A program made the translations under genes and the position numbers. Below the pieces are notes generated by a model. The model saw only the letters and a list, made by a program, of their open reading frames with translations, did no database searches and had not been told where the DNA came from. From contig NZ_QXFM01000107.1 in the NCBI RefSeq assembly GCF_003584015.1, positions 1 to 58,624 on the forward strand: a stretch of DNA of 58,624 nucleotides. Reading direction: 5' to 3'. The DNA comes from Aurantiacibacter xanthus (GTDB lineage: Bacteria > Pseudomonadota > Alphaproteobacteria > Sphingomonadales > Sphingomonadaceae). Below are positions 16,816 through 27,024 of this stretch, piece by piece (within the stretch, counting starts at the first letter, position 1; the number at the start of each line of letters is the position of its first letter).

Positions 16816-19215
16816 ATGACACGCTCCGCCTGTCGGATTGATGTATCCAAAATTGCTCTTGCTGTTACGCTCGCTGCGGTCCCGGCCTCCGCCTTTGCCC
16901 AGACCGGCAGCGGTGACGAGCGCCTGCCCTCCAACGCCATTATCGTCACCGCGCAGCGCAGTGAGCAAAATCTTCAGGACGTGCCGGTCAGCCTTGCCGT
17001 CGTTTCGGACGAAGCGCTGAACTCACGCCAGATCAACGACCTGACCTCGCTCGCCGCAGCCGCTCCCAGTCTGCAAGTCGGCACCGACTCGAACTTCGCG
17101 GTCCGCGGTGTGGGCACGCTGGCCTTTGCCGACACAATCGATTCAAGCGTCGCCTTCGCCCTCGACGAGGTCAATCTGGCCAACCAGACACTGAGCACGC
17201 CGATGCTCTATGACGTGGCGCGCGTCGAGGTCTTGTCCGGCCCGCAAGGCCTGCTTTTCGGCAAGAACGCTTCGGCAGGCCTTCTCAATATCGTTACGAC
17301 CGCCCCGCGCATCGGCGAGCTGAGTGGCCAGACCGATGTCGAGCTTTCAACCCGCGACACGCCCGGCGCCAACCGTGCAGCGATCAGTTTCATCGGCAAG
17401 CAAACGCTCAACGTTCCCGTCAGCGAAAACAGCGCGCTGCGCATCAATGCGCTCTACGCCAACCAGAGCCCCCCTGTAACCAACATCACCCGCTTTCAGG
17501 GCGGCACGATTCCAGAGCTTGGGTTCGAGCGCAAGAACATCGAGGACAAGACCAACCTGCAGTTCAAGGCCAAGTACCTTTATGAAGGCGACAACGGCCT
17601 GTCCGTTTACCTGATCGCCGATTACAACGAAATCGACGACGGGCTCGACCGGTTCGGCAACACGTTCCGTGAACTTGGCGCGGGATCGGAACTGACCGCG
17701 GCTGCCAATCAGGCTGGCATCACCCCCAGCCCGGACAATTTCATCAACCTCGCCGATGGCGGCTATTTCCGCGAAATCGGGACCGGCGGCGCACAGGCAC
17801 GTGTTTCGTATGAGTTCGGCTCGGGTTTAGAGATCTCCAACATCTTCGCCTGGCGCTATTATCAGGCGACGCAAAATCTCGACACGGATGGCACGCAGTT
17901 CGATAATGTGAACCAGAACTTCACCGATTCCGATTTCGATCAGTATAGCAACGAATTGCGTCTGGCCCTGCCTTCCAGCGGACGCATTACCGGCCAGATG
18001 GGCCTTTACTACATGGAATCGAAGCTGAACCAGCAGTCGGCCCTGTTCGGCAACGGGAGCACGCCAGCCTCCCAATTGCCTAACTTCCCCTTCTGTGTCG
18101 GAGCTGTCGTCAACCCCGGACCGCCGCCGAATTGCTCGGTCAGCAACAACTATTTCCTCGGCCGCGATCTGACCACCGAACTCAGCACCAAGAGCTACGC
18201 CGGGTTCGGTCAGCTGGAGTTCGAGTTGAGCGATACCTTCAGGGTTTTCGCCGGTGCCCGCGTCACCCACGATCAGGTCGACATCAATATCGTCCAGGGG
18301 CAGTACATCTCCTCGTTCGTGAAACTCGGCGTCTTCCCCGGAACCTTTTCCGACTCTGCCGACAACACCAATTTCAGCTGGAAAATCGGCGGCCAGTTCG
18401 AGCCCATGCCCGACCTGATGATCTATGGCTTCTTCGGCCGGGGCTACAAGGGGCCGGGTTTCAACCAAACCGCCATCCGCGACAGCGTCACAAGGGTTTC
18501 CTCGATCCGTGCGATCGACCCGGAAACGTCAGATGCATTCGAGATCGGCCTGAAGTCGCAGCCGCTCGACTGGCTGACGTTCAACGCCTCGGCATTCTTC
18601 ACGAAGTTCGACAACTTTCAGGTGCAGTCGCTCGACACCGTGCTGCAGACCTTTGTGGTCCAGAACGCAGCTTCCGTCATCAACAAGGGTGTCGAGATTT
18701 CGGTTATTGCCCGGCCCGTCGATGGCCTGTCGATCAACGGTGGCATGACCTTCCTCGATGCACATTACGACAGCTTCCCCGGAGCACAGTGCTATACCGG
18801 GCAGCCCGACCCGTCCTGCGCCGTCAACGCGACCTTCGATGCCGAAGGTCTCTCGCTGCCCTACTCGCCGAAGCTGACCTCGACAGTGCAGGCGATCTAC
18901 GAAATCGATACCGGCGGTGACTTCACACCGTTCATCGAAGCCAACTGGTATCATCGCTCAAGCATCAACTTCCTCATCAACCAGGCCCCCGGCGCGCAGG
19001 TCGGTGCCGTCGACTTGCTGGGGGCGAGCGTCGGTTTCAATCTCGGCGACAAGCTGCGCGCGAGCATCTTCTGCAAGAACTGCACCAACGAATTCGTGCC
19101 CAAGCAGATTACTCTCGAGAACGCGGATTCCAATGCGGGTGTGCTAAGCTACACCCAGCGCTTCGGTTTCGACAGCGTGCGGCAGATCGGCGTCTCCTTG
19201 CGGGTCAACTACTGA
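16816..19215 (+). CDS. TonB-dependent outer-membrane receptor (glycan uptake candidate)
   Basis: A 799-aa energy-coupled outer-membrane transporter. A signal peptide ends AFAQ|TGSG, a TonB box follows (NAIIVTAQRSEQNLQD), then the plug domain to about residue 170 (ASAGLLNIVTTAPR) and a 22-strand barrel ending VRQIGVSLRVNY. The frame opens at a GTG (16795), but GGGAGA seven bases before ATG 16816 sets the start. Between the sulfatase and the GH106 gene, and behind the same operator as uxaC, its cargo is most likely an oligosaccharide of the degraded glycan. No SusD partner is present, as is normal outside Bacteroidota. Confidence 0.87.
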   Translation: MTRSACRIDVSKIALAVTLAAVPASAFAQTGSGDERLPSNAIIVTAQRSEQNLQDVPVSLAVVSDEALNSRQINDLTSLAAAAPSLQVGTDSNFAVRGVGTLAFADTIDSSVAFALDEVNLANQTLSTPMLYDVARVEVLSGPQGLLFGKNASAGLLNIVTTAPRIGELSGQTDVELSTRDTPGANRAAISFIGKQTLNVPVSENSALRINALYANQSPPVTNITRFQGGTIPELGFERKNIEDKTNLQFKAKYLYEGDNGLSVYLIADYNEIDDGLDRFGNTFRELGAGSELTAAANQAGITPSPDNFINLADGGYFREIGTGGAQARVSYEFGSGLEISNIFAWRYYQATQNLDTDGTQFDNVNQNFTDSDFDQYSNELRLALPSSGRITGQMGLYYMESKLNQQSALFGNGSTPASQLPNFPFCVGAVVNPGPPPNCSVSNNYFLGRDLTTELSTKSYAGFGQLEFELSDTFRVFAGARVTHDQVDINIVQGQYISSFVKLGVFPGTFSDSADNTNFSWKIGGQFEPMPDLMIYGFFGRGYKGPGFNQTAIRDSVTRVSSIRAIDPETSDAFEIGLKSQPLDWLTFNASAFFTKFDNFQVQSLDTVLQTFVVQNAASVINKGVEISVIARPVDGLSINGGMTFLDAHYDSFPGAQCYTGQPDPSCAVNATFDAEGLSLPYSPKLTSTVQAIYEIDTGGDFTPFIEANWYHRSSINFLINQAPGAQVGAVDLLGASVGFNLGDKLRASIFCKNCTNEFVPKQITLENADSNAGVLSYTQRFGFDSVRQIGVSLRVNY

Positions 19216-19237
19216 GGCAAGGCAGCAGACACACACA

Positions 19238-19270
19238 GAGGAGGGGGGCACCAGCAACAGTGCCCCTCCC
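19238..19270 (+). terminator. Hairpin after the TonB receptor
   Basis: A G-rich arm containing GGGGCAC (19244-19250) pairs with GTGCCCC (19260-19266), with flanking pairs and a 9-base loop. It lies about 25 bp past the receptor stop. There is no T-run after the stem, so it is only a weak intrinsic terminator candidate. The rest of the 326-bp gap up to the GH106 gene shows no feature. Confidence 0.5.
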
Positions 19271-19541
19271 CTGTTGCAAAGGCACGCCTCACAGGAAATG
19301 CAAAGCCCCAAGGAACTATTGGATACCCCTGCCGCTCTCGGTGGACGCATTTCTCGCGGCCGCGCAAGCGCGCCTGGCGATAAGTGTCGCACAGTCATCC
19401 ACCTTTGCAGAGCACCATGTGCGGAGCCTTGGAGGCGGAGCGGCGGATCGAGAGAACTTCACCTTGATCAGCCATCTCCTGCCGGGGACGTGGTAAGCTT
19501 GGGTTCGCAGCGACACCACGTCATATCGGGATAAATCACTC

Positions 19542-22500
19542 ATGAAGTTGATCGGCCTTCTCGCTTGCGCCTCTGTTCTCGCGCTTTTCCCCAGTCCGGC
19601 ATTCGCCGAGGAATCCGCGCCAGAACTGCAAGAGGGCTTTCAGGAACCTCCGCAGGAAGCGCGCCCGCACCTGTGGTGGCACTGGATGGACGGCAACGTC
19701 ACTGTTGAAGGTGCCCTCGCAGATCTCGAGTGGATGCATCGCATGGGGATTGGCGGTGTTCATGCCTTCTCCGGGTCTCTCGGCGTGCCAGTGGTGGTGG
19801 ACGAGCCTGCCCCGTTCATGAGTGAGCGATGGGCGCAGGCGTTCGAGGTGGCCATCGAGCGAGCCCACGAATACGGCATGGAGGTCGTCATTGCCGGTTC
19901 GCCGGGATGGAGCCAGACGGGTGGTCCGTGGGTCGCGCCGCAGGACGGCATGAAGAAATATGTCTGGAGTGAGGTCACGCTCGAAGGCGGCCAAAGTGCC
20001 GGACGACTTCCCCAGCCGCCAGTTACGACGGGCGACTTTGCCGCTCTCACCGTCCCCTCCGGATGGGGTGAGGCACCGACGGTCACACCCGAGGCCTACG
20101 GCGATGCTGCGGTGTTCGCATTCCCGATGCCGGGCGACCGGCTTCCGCTGGCTCACTACGTTTCGGCGGATCAGGGCGAGGAGTTTGCCAGCCTCACTCC
20201 CGAACTCAGCCACTCGGTCACCCTACCCTTCACCGAAGGCGAAGATCTGCGATCGGTCGATATCGTTTATGATGAGCCGGTCGAGGTTCATGCCCTGACG
20301 ATGGCGATGGAGAAGTGGCCGGCCTTCGAAATCTGGGCGGGCGCATCCCCCGATAGCTTGCGCCCCTTGGCCTCCTTTGCCGCGGCTGCGGCTGAGCACC
20401 CATCCCCGCAACAGACCTTCGCCCTTCCCGCTACCACCGCTCAGCACTACCGGATCGCTTTCCAACGGCCTCCGGGGCCGCCCCCGCGGCCGGGGCTCCC
20501 GCCGCAGTTCTCGCGCGGGGGCGCACCGGATTCGCTGAAAATCTACCGGCTGGAACTGCTTGGCGAAGCGCGCGTGAATCAATTCGAGGCGAAGGCGGGC
20601 TTCTCGTCGATTGCCAACTTCGATGACCAGTCACTTCAGCAGGCCAGTTCGACCAGCGCTATCGCCCCTGCAGCAGTAGTCGATCTGACCTCGCGCTTGC
20701 AGGCCGACGGCACCCTTGACTGGACCGCGCCCGATAATGGGCGCTGGACGGTAGTCAGGCTGGGATGGTCCCTCACGGGCCAGACCAATGGCCCCGCCGA
20801 ACCCGAGGCCACGGGCCTTGAGGTGGACAAGCTGGATGCGAGCGCCGTCCACGAGTACATCACAACCCTTCTCGCACTGTACCGCGACAATGCCAATGTC
20901 GCGCTTGGGGAAGGCGGGATCAACGCTCTCCTCACCGATAGCTGGGAAGCCGGGGTCCAGAACTGGACGCCCCGGATCCTGTCCGATTTCGAGCGTCTGC
21001 GCGGCTACGATCCGCAGCCATGGCTGCCGGTGCTGGTCGGGCGGGTGGTGGTCGATCCAGCCAGCAGCGAGGCGTTCCTGTTCGACTTCCGCCAGACGCT
21101 CGAGGATCTTCTGATCGAAAACCACTATGGCACGCTGGCGCGCGTGGCGGGCGAACAGGGGATGACCTATTACACCGAAGCGCAAGGCGATACGCCGCGC
21201 GCCATTGTCGATGGTCTTGCGGCCAAGGCTCGGGCAGATATTCCGACAGCCGAGTTCTGGTATCGGCCTTTCGCGACCGACCCCGGCCAGCCGTCACTGA
21301 TTGCGGATGTCCGCGAGGCGGCTTCGGCAGCGCATATCTATGGCAAGCCATTTGTGGCGGTGGAGGCCTTGACCGTCGCGGCCGGCACCGACCCATGGTC
21401 CTTTTCCCCGGCAATGCTGCAACCCGTTGCAGATCGCATCTTTGCCTATGGCGCCAATCGCCTGCTCCTCCACGAATCGACCTCGCAGCCCTTCCTCGAC
21501 CGCGCACCGGGCCTCAGCCTCGGGTTCTTCGGCCAGTTCCTCAACCGCAACGAGACCTGGGCTGACGAGGCACGTCCGTTCTTCGACTATCTGGCGCGCA
21601 CCTCGTTCATGCTTCAGCAGGGGCAATACCAAGCCGACATCGCCTATTTCTACGGTGATGAGCAAAGCCTGTCGCAACTCTTCCATCACGACTTCAACAC
21701 CAATGTGCCCAAGGGATACGGGTACGACTATCTCGATGCGCGGTCGCTGGCACACGAGGTGCACGTGGCCGATGGCCAACTGGTCACCTCGGGCGGCATG
21801 GCATACCGCATCCTCTACATGCCATCCCACGTGCGCCACCTGACGATAGCGACGTTGGAGCGCCTGCAATCCCTCGTCGAGCAAGGCGCTACCCTCGTGG
21901 CAGACAAGCCGGTCGGGCGTTTCGGCATGGCGGGAACAGAGGCACAGGCGGCGGAAATCATCGACCACCTCTGGGGCGTCGGCACCGGGCAATCCCGCGA
22001 TGTCGGTCTGGGCCGCGTCTATCCCACGTCGGATCTGGCGCTGGCACTGAAGGCGGAAGGCATCACTCCCGATGTTGCCTTTGCCGGGACATCCGAATTG
22101 CTCTCCCTGCACCGCAGATCGGGAGAGACGGATATCTATTATCTCTCGAACCAGGGAGACGAGCCCCTGTCCTTGCCCATCACTTTCCGCGCGACAGGGA
22201 CGCCGCAGTTGTGGTCAGCCGACAGGGGTGAGACACGTGCCCTGTCGTTCGCGCGGCAGGGGCAGAACACCGAGGTTTCCGTGCCGCTTGATGCAGGGCA
22301 ATCCGGCTTTGTCGTTTTCCAACCTTCTGCGGCGACCGAGCTGACGCTCAGCGAGCCCAGGACCTTGCGCGAAACACTTCTCGATAACGAATGGGAAGTG
22401 GATTTTCAGGCCCAGCGCGGAGGCCCCGAGGAGACGGTCACCTTCGAAATCCTGACGGACTGGAGCGAAAACGCCGATCCGCGCATCCGCTATTTCTCGG

Positions 22501-22868
22501 GAGCAGCGACATACCGCGCCGATATCGACATTGACGCCGACATGCTGGAATCCGGCACCAGGCTCTACCTCGACCTTGGTGAGGTCAACGAACTGGCCAC
22601 GGTTTTCATCGATGGACGGGAAGTCGGCACGGCTTGGAAAAGTCCTTACCGTATCGATCTGACCGGGCAGGTTACTGCCGGACAGCACCACCTCGAACTC
22701 AAGGTCACAAACCTCTGGGTGAACAGGCTGATCGGCGACAAGCAGGAAGGTGCCAGCCCACTCGCCTTTGCCCCGCAGTCGCCCTACACGGCGGAATCCC
22801 CGCTCAGGTCATCCGGTTTGCTTGGGCCTGTTCGACTGGTCCAGACGAGCGAACTTACTCCCGGATAG
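19542..22868 (+). CDS. Glycoside hydrolase family 106, alpha-L-rhamnosidase
   Basis: A 1108-aa exported enzyme expected to release terminal alpha-L-rhamnose with inversion. A Sec signal peptide ends AFA|EES. The GH106 N-terminal signature RPHLWWHWMDGNVTVEGA (about residues 45-62) and DLEWMHRMGIGGVHAFSG are unmistakable. The C-terminal 150 residues form a jelly-roll carbohydrate-binding-like domain (LYLDLGEVNELATVFIDGRE, WKSPYRIDL). GH106 enzymes occur in rhamnogalacturonan and ulvan loci. With the sulfatase upstream and the glucuronate pathway alongside, this suggests a rhamnose- and glucuronate-containing sulfated glycan. The ribosome site is weak. No rhamnose catabolic genes lie in the window. 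Confidence 0.87.
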   Translation: MKLIGLLACASVLALFPSPAFAEESAPELQEGFQEPPQEARPHLWWHWMDGNVTVEGALADLEWMHRMGIGGVHAFSGSLGVPVVVDEPAPFMSERWAQAFEVAIERAHEYGMEVVIAGSPGWSQTGGPWVAPQDGMKKYVWSEVTLEGGQSAGRLPQPPVTTGDFAALTVPSGWGEAPTVTPEAYGDAAVFAFPMPGDRLPLAHYVSADQGEEFASLTPELSHSVTLPFTEGEDLRSVDIVYDEPVEVHALTMAMEKWPAFEIWAGASPDSLRPLASFAAAAAEHPSPQQTFALPATTAQHYRIAFQRPPGPPPRPGLPPQFSRGGAPDSLKIYRLELLGEARVNQFEAKAGFSSIANFDDQSLQQASSTSAIAPAAVVDLTSRLQADGTLDWTAPDNGRWTVVRLGWSLTGQTNGPAEPEATGLEVDKLDASAVHEYITTLLALYRDNANVALGEGGINALLTDSWEAGVQNWTPRILSDFERLRGYDPQPWLPVLVGRVVVDPASSEAFLFDFRQTLEDLLIENHYGTLARVAGEQGMTYYTEAQGDTPRAIVDGLAAKARADIPTAEFWYRPFATDPGQPSLIADVREAASAAHIYGKPFVAVEALTVAAGTDPWSFSPAMLQPVADRIFAYGANRLLLHESTSQPFLDRAPGLSLGFFGQFLNRNETWADEARPFFDYLARTSFMLQQGQYQADIAYFYGDEQSLSQLFHHDFNTNVPKGYGYDYLDARSLAHEVHVADGQLVTSGGMAYRILYMPSHVRHLTIATLERLQSLVEQGATLVADKPVGRFGMAGTEAQAAEIIDHLWGVGTGQSRDVGLGRVYPTSDLALALKAEGITPDVAFAGTSELLSLHRRSGETDIYYLSNQGDEPLSLPITFRATGTPQLWSADRGETRALSFARQGQNTEVSVPLDAGQSGFVVFQPSAATELTLSEPRTLRETLLDNEWEVDFQAQRGGPEETVTFEILTDWSENADPRIRYFSGAATYRADIDIDADMLESGTRLYLDLGEVNELATVFIDGREVGTAWKSPYRIDLTGQVTAGQHHLELKVTNLWVNRLIGDKQEGASPLAFAPQSPYTAESPLRSSGLLGPVRLVQTSELTPG

Positions 22869-22979
22869 AGCGCGGTTCTCCTGTTGGGCTGCCCCCCTGA
22901 CACGTTGCCATCCCATCAAACATCAATCATGAAGTACTCTGCCACCTGAAAACTGGGCACGCAGACTTTCGCTTGACGC

Positions 22980-23177
22980 CTATGCCTCACTTCCGGCCTT
23001 GGCAAACTTGTCCTTCTGGGAAGGGGCTTCAATCAACTTAGGTTCGATAGCGCCCCGCAAGGAGCAGGGGGTCAAAGGGTAGCCCCTCTGCCCCTCGCCC
23101 AGCAGATTGGTGATCTTCAGCGCGACTGCAATGATCCTTACCCCCGGCACGAAGGCCAGAACCAGAGACGTCCGGCC
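22980..23177 (-). pseudogene. Possible degraded coding remnant (C-terminal fragment)
   Basis: The roughly 340-bp gap between the GH106 gene and maeB contains a minus-strand frame open for about 65 codons to a TAG at 22980, with no start codon. It reads like real protein (for example AFVPGVRIIAVALKITNLLG, then GAIEPKLIEAPSQKDKFAKA), with lysine- and glutamate-rich sequence unlike the shadow frames nearby. I do not recognise the family. It could be the tail of a deleted gene. Low confidence. Confidence 0.3.
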
Positions 23178-23206
23178 TCAGCGCATCGCCGAAAAGAGGC
23201 GCCGCC

Positions 23207-25495
23207 TCAGCCCCCCTCAGCCCCCGCCTTATCCGAAATCGCCTTCGATGTCGCGATGGCGGTGAGATTGACGATGCTCCGCGCCGTTGCCGCCGGGATC
23301 AATACATGCAGCGGCTTGGAAAGACCCAGGATCATCGGGCCGATCACTTGCCCGTTGGTCGCGGCCCGCAGCGCGGTGAGCGTGATGTTTGCGGCGTCGA
23401 GACTGGGCATGATCAGCAGGTTGGCAGAGCCGGTGAGCGGGGAATCCGCGACCAGCCGGTCACGCAGCGGCTGTGCCAGAGCAGCGTCGGCATGCATCTC
23501 GCCATCGACCGCAAAGTCCAGATCGGCTGCGTTCAGAAGCTGCATCGCCTCGCGCATCTTGCGGGCGCTCTTGCTGTTGGATGCGCCATAGTTGCTGTGC
23601 GACAGCAGCGCGGCCTGCGGCTCCAGCCCGAACCGCCGCACTTCCGTCGCCGCCAGCCGGGTCATCTCGGCCAGCTGCGCCGCGTCGGGGTCCGGTATCA
23701 TGTGCGTGTCCGCAATGAACATGGTCCCGGCGTCGATGATCAGCGCTGTGAGAGCGTAGGCCCGCGTCGCGTTCACACTGCGCGGGATGATCGGCAGCAC
23801 CAGCCGGACCTGCTCCCACCAGTCTCCATTGCCGCCGACGATAGCGGCATCGACATGGCCCTGTTCGAGCAGCATCGCCGCGGCGACGGACGGTCGCCGA
23901 TAGACGCGACGTTCCGCATCGGCCACCGTCACCCCACGGCGACCGGACAGCGCGCGATATGGCGCGATAAGGCTGTGAAGCAACGGCCCGCCTTCTTCGG
24001 GATCGACGATCTCGACATCCTGATCGAGCCGCCAGCGCAGGCCAAGTTCAGCCAGCCTGTCCTCGATAACCCGGCGTCGCGCCACGATGACAGGCCGGGC
24101 TAGTCCCTCATCGACGACGGTCTGGATCGCACGCATGACCCGCTCGTCTTCCCCCTCGCCATAGGCCACGCGCGCGCAGCTTCTCCGCGCCGCGGCAAAG
24201 ACGGGAAGCATCAGGTGCCCCGAGCGCCAGCTGCGCTGCTCGATATCGCGACGATAATCCTCGATGTCGGCAATCGGCCGGCGGGCAACACCCGTCTGGA
24301 TCGCCGCGCGGGCGACAGCGGGCGTCACCTCAAGGATCAGGCGCGGATCGAAGGGCACGGGAATGATGTAGTCCGGCCCAAATTTGGGCGGGCGACCGCT
24401 GTAGGCCGTCACCACCGCTTCGGGCGCCGGTTGCCGCGCCAGTGCGGCGATCGCGTCAACCGCCGCGATCTTCATCGCCTCGTTGATCTGCGTCGCGCCG
24501 ACATCGAGCGCGCCGCGAAAGATGAAGGGGAAGCACAGGACGTTGTTGACCTGGTTCGGGTAGTCCGAGCGGCCCGTCGCCACGATCGCATCGGGCCGCG
24601 CCGCCTTGACCAGTTCGGGCAGGATTTCCGGCTCCGGGTTGGCCAGCGCCAGGATGATCGGCTTGTCGGCAAGGCGCTCAAGCCATTCCGGCTTCAGCAC
24701 GCGCGGGGCCGAAAGGCCGAGGAAAACATCGGCACCGTCCAGCACATCGGCCAGGGTCCGGGCATCGGTCTGCCGGGCATAGCGCGCGAGGTTGGGCGCC
24801 ATCCCCTCCCGGTCGGCCCGGACGACACCATCCTTGTCGGTCAGCGTCACGTTCCCGATCGGCAGCCCCATCGCCACCAGCAAGTCCACACAAGCAAGGG
24901 CCGCCGCCCCCGCGCCCGATGTCACCAGCTGAATATCCTCCAGCCGCTTGCCTTGCAGGATGAGAGCATTGCGGACCGCCGCGGCGACGACGATTGCGGT
25001 GCCATGCTGATCGTCATGAAAGACCGGGATCTTCATCCGTTCGCGCAGGCGGCGTTCGATCTCGAAGCACTCCGGCGCCTTGATGTCTTCGAGATTGATC
25101 CCGCCGAAGGTCGGCTCAAGCAGCGCAACGGCCTCGACGAATTTGTCCGGGTCGGTGGTATCGACCTCGATATCGAACACGTCGATGTCGGCGAACTTCT
25201 TGAACAGGACGGCCTTGCCTTCCATCACCGGCTTTCCGGCAAGGGCGCCGATATTCCCCAGCCCGAGCACCGCGGTTCCGTTGGAGATCACCGCAACGAG
25301 GTTGCCCCGCGCGGTATAGTCCAGCGCCTTGTCCGGATCGACCGCGATCGCTTCGCACGGCGCCGCAACGCCGGGGGAATAGGCGAGCGCCAGATCGCGC
25401 TGGGTCGCCATCCGCTTGATCGGCTCGACCGACAGTTTGCCGGGCCTTGGCCACCGGTGGTAGTCAAGTGCCGCCTTCCTGACATCGTCGTCCAT
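23207..25495 (-). CDS. maeB: NADP-dependent malic enzyme, MaeB type (with phosphotransacetylase-like domain)
   Basis: Oxidative decarboxylation of malate to pyruvate, 762 aa. The N-terminal malic-enzyme half (about 1-430) shows [31 protein letters not shown] and a dinucleotide fold near [15 protein letters not shown]. The C-terminal half (about 435-755) is a phosphotransacetylase-like domain ([37 protein letters not shown]) thought to be regulatory in MaeB proteins. It is the last gene of the dctA operon, 25 bp after the porin gene. Growth on C4-dicarboxylates needs exactly such an enzyme to make pyruvate, so its place is logical. Confidence 0.95.
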   Translation of the reverse strand: MDDDVRKAALDYHRWPRPGKLSVEPIKRMATQRDLALAYSPGVAAPCEAIAVDPDKALDYTARGNLVAVISNGTAVLGLGNIGALAGKPVMEGKAVLFKKFADIDVFDIEVDTTDPDKFVEAVALLEPTFGGINLEDIKAPECFEIERRLRERMKIPVFHDDQHGTAIVVAAAVRNALILQGKRLEDIQLVTSGAGAAALACVDLLVAMGLPIGNVTLTDKDGVVRADREGMAPNLARYARQTDARTLADVLDGADVFLGLSAPRVLKPEWLERLADKPIILALANPEPEILPELVKAARPDAIVATGRSDYPNQVNNVLCFPFIFRGALDVGATQINEAMKIAAVDAIAALARQPAPEAVVTAYSGRPPKFGPDYIIPVPFDPRLILEVTPAVARAAIQTGVARRPIADIEDYRRDIEQRSWRSGHLMLPVFAAARRSCARVAYGEGEDERVMRAIQTVVDEGLARPVIVARRRVIEDRLAELGLRWRLDQDVEIVDPEEGGPLLHSLIAPYRALSGRRGVTVADAERRVYRRPSVAAAMLLEQGHVDAAIVGGNGDWWEQVRLVLPIIPRSVNATRAYALTALIIDAGTMFIADTHMIPDPDAAQLAEMTRLAATEVRRFGLEPQAALLSHSNYGASNSKSARKMREAMQLLNAADLDFAVDGEMHADAALAQPLRDRLVADSPLTGSANLLIMPSLDAANITLTALRAATNGQVIGPMILGLSKPLHVLIPAATARSIVNLTAIATSKAISDKAGAEGG

Positions 25496-25520
25496 CTGAA
25501 CCCTTTCGCTTAGTTTGTTC

Positions 25521-27005
25521 CTAGAACCGGAACGACAGCCATGTGGCCATGAAGTCTGAGCTACGATAGCCGGCCTGTGTCAATGCCGGACCAGCCGCAA
25601 AGTGCTCATATCGTCCGGTCATGGTGAGCCGGGGCGTGATCGTCCAGACTGCTTGCAACCGGGCGAGATTTCCGACCCTGGCTTGAGCCACGTCCTGCGT
25701 TCCGGCGAAAGGCTGGCCGTTTGCGCGGTAAACCGCGTCGTGCACCGTGGCTCGCCAGGCAAGCTCATATTCCGCCGTGAGGCGCAGCCGCTTGACCGGC
25801 GATAGCGTCACGTTCGGCGAAACCGCAATCAGGTTGGAGGGCATCAAAAACAGCCCGTAGCTGTAGTAGATGTTGCTGCCGAAGGGGGTGTAGGCATTGC
25901 GCAGATTGCCCTCGCCATAGCCCCCTCCACCGCTCGCATAGTCCAGATGAATGCCAACCGTGGGTGCCGACCGCGCCGGGGCGACGCGCCACGTCTGGGC
26001 CAGGAAGACCTGCCATGCGTCGATGTCCTGCTCCATGAAGCGACCCCACTGGCGATTGACCGTCCAGTCCATCGTTAGCCGCCCCGCCGTGCCCCAAAGG
26101 CGGGCACCGAGAAAATGGCGCGTGGCCGGTCCAACACGGCCACCCCAGGTGCCGACGCGGTTACGCCGACGCCACAGGAACGGGTCGAGATACAGCCTGG
26201 AACCGCCGAACCATCGCTCGGGCAGGACTATCCCGGCGGTAATGCCCGAGAAGCGCCGCTCCGGATCGGGCTCATCGTCGGCGGCGCTGAGATCGCCATA
26301 TTGCGTCGGCCGAAAGTCGAACAGGTCGATGCGCACTTTCGATCCGCGCGCCCAGGCCCGCCAGCCGTTAAGCGTATAGCGGATTGTATTGTTATCGCGC
26401 TGCGACACCAGAAGACCGGGACCATCGGTGAATTCCTGACGTCCGTAACGTAGCCCTACATCCACACCGCCGACATCGGCATCGCCTTCGACAAACAACT
26501 GCTGGACGGCGATCTCATTGCGCAGTGTTGCGGGCGGCGCGCCGAGATTCACACCGGAAATACCGCCATGGGCGATCTCGCCGAACACCCGCAGATTCGG
26601 CCCCAGATGCAAGTCAGCTCCGGCGACCAGTCGGCGGATGTCCTGTCGCTGTGCCGGGGCATCGCGCAAATTGGGGTTGGTCGTGTGGTTGACCCGCAAG
26701 CGCACCTCGCCCGAAAGGGTGAGATAGGTCCGGTGGTCGGGATCGAACGAAATGCACTTGAGCCGGTCGATCGGATCGCCCTGCTCGTCCGCGTGGCACA
26801 GGGCGCTCCAGTCCTCAGCCCAGCGCGAAAGACTGTACCCATCGACGGTCGAACCATTGCCAGCCGCCGCAGACGGGTACGGGGTGACGACGGGCTGGAC
26901 GGAAGCCCGCGTCGTCGCGGGCTGATCCTGGGGCGGCGGTGTTGCAGGCTGCGTTGCTGGCGTTGCAATCACCGCCGCAGCGAGCGGAAGGAGGGGCCAC
27001 ATCAT
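25521..27005 (-). CDS. Alginate_exp-family outer-membrane porin
   Basis: A 494-aa barrel protein that probably forms an outer-membrane channel. It begins with a signal peptide (MMWPLLPLAAAVIATPA) and a Pro/Thr-rich linker. Barrel sequence follows, with RTYLTLSGEVRLRVN, HLGPNLRVFGEIAHGG and VGLRYGRQEF as in the alginate_exp (AlgE-like) family, and it ends ATWLSFRF with the terminal Phe of the beta-signal. The open frame extends into dctA, but ATG 27005, 19 bp past the dctA stop, starts the signal peptide; its ribosome site is weak. Between dctA and maeB, it may admit organic acids rather than alginate. Confidence 0.78.
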   Translation of the reverse strand: MMWPLLPLAAAVIATPATQPATPPPQDQPATTRASVQPVVTPYPSAAAGNGSTVDGYSLSRWAEDWSALCHADEQGDPIDRLKCISFDPDHRTYLTLSGEVRLRVNHTTNPNLRDAPAQRQDIRRLVAGADLHLGPNLRVFGEIAHGGISGVNLGAPPATLRNEIAVQQLFVEGDADVGGVDVGLRYGRQEFTDGPGLLVSQRDNNTIRYTLNGWRAWARGSKVRIDLFDFRPTQYGDLSAADDEPDPERRFSGITAGIVLPERWFGGSRLYLDPFLWRRRNRVGTWGGRVGPATRHFLGARLWGTAGRLTMDWTVNRQWGRFMEQDIDAWQVFLAQTWRVAPARSAPTVGIHLDYASGGGGYGEGNLRNAYTPFGSNIYYSYGLFLMPSNLIAVSPNVTLSPVKRLRLTAEYELAWRATVHDAVYRANGQPFAGTQDVAQARVGNLARLQAVWTITPRLTMTGRYEHFAAGPALTQAGYRSSDFMATWLSFRF

Positions 27006-27024
27006 TGAATAATCGAGCCGCCGC

